64,000 nucleotides of DNA from Scatomonas sp963928055. Lineage in GTDB: Bacteria > Bacillota > Clostridia > Lachnospirales > Lachnospiraceae. Below are positions 60,307-64,000 of the stretch, one piece after another. Location: assembly GCA_963928055.1 (NCBI GenBank), contig CAWVDN010000001.1:1178001-1242000 (forward strand), read 5' to 3'. A program made the position numbers and the translations under genes. The notes below the pieces were generated by a model, which saw only the letters and a list, made by a program, of their open reading frames with translations, was not told where the DNA came from and did not search any database. Numbering within the stretch: the first letter of the stretch is position 1; each line of letters opens with the position of its first letter.

Positions 60307-61221
60307 ATGAAATTAGGTTTTATCAGTTCTATTCTGGACACTTCTTCCTTCGAAGAAGTCATCGATACCGCGGCGGCCCTTGGCTACGAATGCGTTGAAG
60401 TAGCCTGCTGGCCCAAAGAAAAAGCAGCCCGCCGGTACGCCGGCATCACCCACATTGATATAGAAGCCCTTACCGATGAAAAAATCGCTTCTATTCATGA
60501 AACCTGTCTCAAAAAAAATGTGGCCATTTCCGCTCTGGCCTACTATCCCAACACGCTGACCGATGATCTTCCCCAGCGCCAGAAAGCGGTAGATCACCTG
60601 AAAGCCATGATCGAGGCAGCGCCCAAGCTGCACGTCGACACGGTTACTACCTTTATCGGCCGGGTGCAGAACCTTACCGTAGAAGAAAATCTGGAGATTT
60701 TCAAAGAGGTGTGGACTCCCATTATCCGCTTTGCCGAAGAACACAAGGTAAAAATCGCCATCGAAAACTGTCCCATGCTCTTCGGGCCGGACCAGTGGCC
60801 CGGAGGCCAGAACCTGATGACGACTCCCGCCATCTGGCGCAGGGCATTCCAGATGATCCCCAGCGATTTCTTCGGCCTGAATTACGATCCCTCTCATTTT
60901 GTATGGCAGCAGATCGATTACATCAAACCTTTGTATGAATTCAAGGACAAAATTTTCCACGTACACTACAAGGACATCAAGGTGTACCCCGACAAACTGG
61001 ACGATGTGGGCATCATGGCTTATCCTCTGGATTTTATGTCCCCGAAGCTTCCGGGACTGGGGGATGTGGACTGGGGGAAATACGTATCCGCGCTGACAGA
61101 CATCGGATATGACGGGTACACCTGTATAGAGATCGAGGATAAAGCATTTGAGGGATCCTCGGAAAGGATCCTGGCCGCCCTGCGCATTTCCTATCGGTAC
61201 ATGAGACAATTTGTTATCTGA
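60307..61221 (+). CDS. TIM-barrel sugar isomerase/lyase-like protein (second copy)
   Basis: 304 residues from the ATG at 60307 (AAGGAG upstream). AP-endonuclease-2-like barrel starting 'MKLGFISSILDTSSFEEVIDTAAALGYECVEVACWP'. Likely metal ligands: 'IAIENCPM', 'NYDPSHFVW', 'IFHVHYKDIK' and 'CIEIEDKAFEG'. It is longer than, and only distantly similar to, the copy at 59249-60067. First gene of the rightward unit, upstream of the second Gfo/Idh dehydrogenase by 23 bases. The paired barrel and dehydrogenase suggest consecutive steps on one oxidised sugar. Confidence 0.85.
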   Translation: MKLGFISSILDTSSFEEVIDTAAALGYECVEVACWPKEKAARRYAGITHIDIEALTDEKIASIHETCLKKNVAISALAYYPNTLTDDLPQRQKAVDHLKAMIEAAPKLHVDTVTTFIGRVQNLTVEENLEIFKEVWTPIIRFAEEHKVKIAIENCPMLFGPDQWPGGQNLMTTPAIWRRAFQMIPSDFFGLNYDPSHFVWQQIDYIKPLYEFKDKIFHVHYKDIKVYPDKLDDVGIMAYPLDFMSPKLPGLGDVDWGKYVSALTDIGYDGYTCIEIEDKAFEGSSERILAALRISYRYMRQFVI

Positions 61222-61244
61222 CCTAACAGAAAAGGAGTTTACTT

Positions 61245-62429
61245 ATGGAAATAAAGAAAATGAACATCGGACTGATCGGGGCCGGTTTTATGGCCAAAGC
61301 GCATTCTATCGCTTACGCGGGAATGCCCATGTTTTTCTGGCCGGCGCCGGCCATTCCGGTCAAAAAAATGATCGTAGATATGAATGAAGCGATCGCCAGA
61401 GACGCGAAAGAAAAGCTGGCCTTTGAGTCCTATTCTACGGACTGGCACGACGTCATCAACGATCCCTCCATCGACATTGTGGATATCTGCACTCCCAACA
61501 ACGCCCACGCGGAGATCGCCATTGCCGCTGCAAAAGCCGGAAAGCACATCATCTGCGAAAAACCTCTGGCCCTGACTTCCGAGGAAGCAAAGCAGATGTA
61601 CCTGGCTACCAAGGAACATCACGTAAAGACCATGGTAGCTTTTAATTACCGCAGAACACCGGCGGTCCAGCTGGCCAAAAAATATATCGATGAAGGAGCC
61701 ATCGGTGAGATCCTGGATTTCCGGGGCACGTATCTGCAGGACTGGTCCGCGGATCCCGATTCTCCTCTTTCCTGGAGGTTCCAGAAAGCCGTCTGCGGAA
61801 GCGGCGCCCTGGGCGATATAGGCACCCATGTGGTAGATATGCTCCGTTTCCTGGTAGGCGACTTTAAGCGGGTCAACGCCAGAGCCGCCACCTACATCAA
61901 AGAGCGTCCCTGCCAGTCCGGACTTTCCGACTCTCTGGGAAATGCCCGGGTACAGGAGGGAACTCCCAAGAAGGCCGTAGACGTAGACGATCAGTGCATT
62001 TTTATGGTGGAATGCGCCAACGGCGCCTTCGGCAGCATCGAGGCCACCCGAAACGCCTGGGGCCGCAATAACTATATCACCTTTGAGATCCACGGAACCA
62101 AAGGTTCCCTCTACTTCAATTACGAGCGCCGGGACGAACTCCAGGTCTGCTTTGCGGACGACGCTTCTGACCGCCGGGGCTTCCGCACCGTTTATACCGG
62201 CCCCAATCATCCTTACGGCGAAGGCCTGTGGCCCATCCCTGCTCTGGGGATCGGATACACCGAGACGAAGATCGTCGAATGCTACGATTTCTTCCGGGCC
62301 CTCCAGGGCGACGGCGAAGCCTCTCCCAACTTCCGGGACGGTTATGCCATTGAGCTGATCTCCGACGCGATCCTGGAATCCGCCAAGACCCAGACCTGGG
62401 TGGATGTAAAATCCCCCGTTGAGAAATAA
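61245..62429 (+). CDS. Gfo/Idh/MocA-family sugar dehydrogenase (second copy; levoglucosan-dehydrogenase-like)
   Basis: 394 residues with 'MNIGLIGAGFMAKAHSIAYAGMPMFFWPAPAIPVKK' (N-terminal fold), 'HIICEKPLAL' near residue 104, 'GALGDIGTHVVDMLRFL' near 198 and a C-terminal half with 'FNYERRDELQVCFADDASDRRGF'. It is highly similar along its length to the dehydrogenase at 54354-55529. 'WSADPDSPLSWRFQK' and the ERRDELQV block recall levoglucosan dehydrogenase, by memory only. The RBS AAGGAG precedes the ATG. It ends the rightward unit before a strong terminator. Confidence 0.87.
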   Translation: MEIKKMNIGLIGAGFMAKAHSIAYAGMPMFFWPAPAIPVKKMIVDMNEAIARDAKEKLAFESYSTDWHDVINDPSIDIVDICTPNNAHAEIAIAAAKAGKHIICEKPLALTSEEAKQMYLATKEHHVKTMVAFNYRRTPAVQLAKKYIDEGAIGEILDFRGTYLQDWSADPDSPLSWRFQKAVCGSGALGDIGTHVVDMLRFLVGDFKRVNARAATYIKERPCQSGLSDSLGNARVQEGTPKKAVDVDDQCIFMVECANGAFGSIEATRNAWGRNNYITFEIHGTKGSLYFNYERRDELQVCFADDASDRRGFRTVYTGPNHPYGEGLWPIPALGIGYTETKIVECYDFFRALQGDGEASPNFRDGYAIELISDAILESAKTQTWVDVKSPVEK

Positions 62430-62440
62430 ACAGAAGAAAT

Positions 62441-62506
62441 AAAAAGAAGCCGCAGACCCGACGCTGTTCACACAGCGTCCGCCGGGTTTGCGGCTTCTTT
62501 CTTTTT
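62441..62506. terminator. Bidirectional terminator at the end of the sugar locus
   Basis: AAAAAGAAGCCGCA pairs with TGCGGCTTCTTT, with further pairing CCCG/CGGG and CGCTG/CAGCG inside, and T-runs on both sides. It serves the rightward dehydrogenase gene and the convergent symporter gene. Confidence 0.9.
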
Positions 62507-62532
62507 AGCTTATAGAAAAATGATCTGTTTTT

Positions 62533-63870
62533 TCAGCCGATCCCTCCGAAGAAAATTCCCAGAATATACACTCCCAGAGCCACCCCGCAGAAAACATACC
62601 GGGTCATGGGCTCGAACCAGCGGCCCAGAGGATGTTGCCGGCCCTGCTGCACCGCGTCTCTGGCGAATTTCTTCCCACAGATCCAGAACATGGCGATCCC
62701 GGCAAGCAAAGCGCCCAGAGGGATCACATAAATGGAGATACTGTCCATCCAGGGGCTCAAAATGTCCCCTTCCACAAACAGGCCTACCCCTGCAGCCACA
62801 GCTCCCACCAGGACCAGGGCGGACTTTCTGGACCACCCAAACCGGGACTGCAGAGCTTCCACCGGACTTTCCAGCAGATTGATCAGGGAAGTCATACCGG
62901 CAAACAGCACCGCTATAAAGAACAGCACGGCAAACAGCTGCCCGAAAGGAAGGCTGCGGATCACGGAAGGGATCGTAATGAACAGGAGGCCGGGGCCGGA
63001 ATTAGGCTCCATCCCGTAGGCAAACACTGCCGGGATGATCACCAGTCCCGCCAGAAGGGCTGCCAGCGTGTCGAAAACCGCCACGTATTTGGCGCTGCTT
63101 ACCACATCCACATCCGATTTCAGATAACTTCCGTACACTACGGTTCCGCTGCCCGCCACAGACAGGGAGAAAAACGCCTGTCCCATGGCGTAGACCCAGG
63201 TCTGCGGATTGGCCATGGCGGACCAGTCGGGTTTAAACAGATAGGCATACCCCGGGCCGGAACCCGGAAGCATGGCGATCCGCACCGCCAGAAACAGAAA
63301 CAGTATATAAAAAGCCGGCATCATAACCTTGTTGACCTTTTCGATCCCTCCCGCGATCCCGAAGGACATGATCACCAGGGCCAGGATCAGTCCCAGCATA
63401 TGCCAGGGGATGCTGCCGAAATTAGCGGAAAGTCCCGCAAATACACCGACAGGATCCTCCTGGGCGACGATACTGCCGGTAAGGGAATCCCACAGAAACT
63501 TCAGGATCCAGCCGATGATCACACTGTAGCCGATGGCTATACCCAGGGAACCGATCACCGGGATCAGCCCCACAATGGTGCCCAGCTTTGAATCCTTCTT
63601 GTTCAGCTTTTTATCAAAAGCTTTTTGAAACGCCCCCAGAGGGCCGGTATGCATGGACCGCCCGAAGGCCATCTCGCCGATGACTCCCGTAAAACCGATC
63701 AGGGCCACAAAGATCAGATAGGGGATCAGGAAGGCCGCCCCGCCGAATTCCCCGATCCGGTAGGGGAACATCCAGATATTGGCCATGCCCACGGAGCTCC
63801 CGATACAGGAGATCACAAAGCCAAACTTATTGTTAAACTTATCTTCAGATACTGCTTTTACTCTGCTCAT
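62533..63870 (-). CDS. Sodium-dependent transporter, SNF (LeuT) family
   Basis: 445 residues with about 11 membrane segments. The N-terminal half has the LeuT signature 'FGFVISCIGSSVGMANIWMFPYRIGEFGGAAFLIPYLI', holding the unwound first helix that binds Na+ and substrate; 'WVYAMGQAFFSLSVAGSGTVVYGSYL' is the sixth helix. Bacterial members import amino acids such as tryptophan, tyrosine or leucine with sodium. It is not obviously part of the sugar locus. The region upstream of it to the window end (63871-64000) shows no gene I can support. Confidence 0.92.
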   Translation of the reverse strand: MSRVKAVSEDKFNNKFGFVISCIGSSVGMANIWMFPYRIGEFGGAAFLIPYLIFVALIGFTGVIGEMAFGRSMHTGPLGAFQKAFDKKLNKKDSKLGTIVGLIPVIGSLGIAIGYSVIIGWILKFLWDSLTGSIVAQEDPVGVFAGLSANFGSIPWHMLGLILALVIMSFGIAGGIEKVNKVMMPAFYILFLFLAVRIAMLPGSGPGYAYLFKPDWSAMANPQTWVYAMGQAFFSLSVAGSGTVVYGSYLKSDVDVVSSAKYVAVFDTLAALLAGLVIIPAVFAYGMEPNSGPGLLFITIPSVIRSLPFGQLFAVLFFIAVLFAGMTSLINLLESPVEALQSRFGWSRKSALVLVGAVAAGVGLFVEGDILSPWMDSISIYVIPLGALLAGIAMFWICGKKFARDAVQQGRQHPLGRWFEPMTRYVFCGVALGVYILGIFFGGIG

Positions 63871-64000
63871 CGCTCTTCTCCCACTCGTTTGTTATACACA
63901 CAAAATAGATTTTATCACAGATCGGAGCAGAACGCCACTATCTTAGGAGGAAACCTGTCGCTCTGATTCTAAACGTGCTGGCGGTGCCGTTATATATAAG

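Overview
This 64 kb window looks like chromosomal DNA of an anaerobic gut-type Lachnospiraceae (Clostridia, Bacillota) with moderately high GC. The evidence is the gene repertoire: separate PurH-type transformylase and PurO-type IMP cyclohydrolase genes behind a ZTP riboswitch, a T-box in front of thrS, oxygen-independent NrdD, small DUF1540, DUF3786, DUF362 and VanW proteins, YesMN-type two-component regulation and many RbsABC-like sugar importers. The species cannot be named from sequence alone.

Layout. 0-0.8 kb: AT-rich remnant of a serine recombinase beside a tRNA-Leu(CAA). 0.8-7.5 kb: a leftward operon (RpiB-like isomerase, sugar ABC importer, SDR dehydrogenase, DhaK, DhaL) whose content fits tetritol (threitol/erythrulose) or related polyol catabolism. 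7.6-11.7 kb: a leftward regulatory trio made of a YesN-like response regulator, a sensor kinase without an external domain, and a degenerate double ABC ATPase that has lost its nucleotide-binding motifs. 11.8-18 kb: lysA, pyk, a pseudo-rhomboid with a zinc ribbon, corA and aroC; pyk, corA and aroC each carry a one-base frameshift. 18-23 kb: infC-rpmI-rplT with a leader attenuator and an AUU start, a DUF1540 protein, thrS with its T-box, and a LysR regulator. 23-29.8 kb: a nuclease-helicase fusion, a histidine-less HPr, an Mrp ATPase with a CsoR-type regulator, and purine genes. 30-32.3 kb: a divergent AraC regulator and MFS transporter. 32.4-32.8 kb: six degenerate tandem repeats. 32.9-39.1 kb: glyA, an M24 peptidase, metY and nrdD. 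39.2-46.7 kb: rpmE, a 166-bp cloverleaf-like tandem repeat array sitting in front of yqhQ, then yqhQ-prmC-prfA-glmM-lipoprotein-hflX. 46.8-50 kb: DUF3786-vanW and an IS481-like insertion flanked by unusually long 25-bp duplications. 50-62.5 kb: DUF362, an XRE membrane regulator, and a complete sugar locus with two divergent transcription units. 62.5-64 kb: an SNF-family symporter.

How the genes work together. The 52-62.5 kb locus is the most interesting system: an ABC importer, two Gfo/Idh dehydrogenases, two TIM-barrel isomerase/lyase proteins and a LacI regulator that carries a second, binding-protein-like domain resembling the transport binding protein of the same operon. Both promoters are followed directly by copies of one palindrome (AAAATTTGCGCAAATTTT), the likely operator. 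The enzyme set resembles 3-keto-sugar chemistry of the kind described for levoglucosan or glycoside cleavage. The 1-12 kb locus appears to be a second polyol system under a different, phosphorelay-type control. Three core genes with one-base indels within 3 kb, and an amber stop in a binding protein, should be checked as assembly errors before being read as biology.
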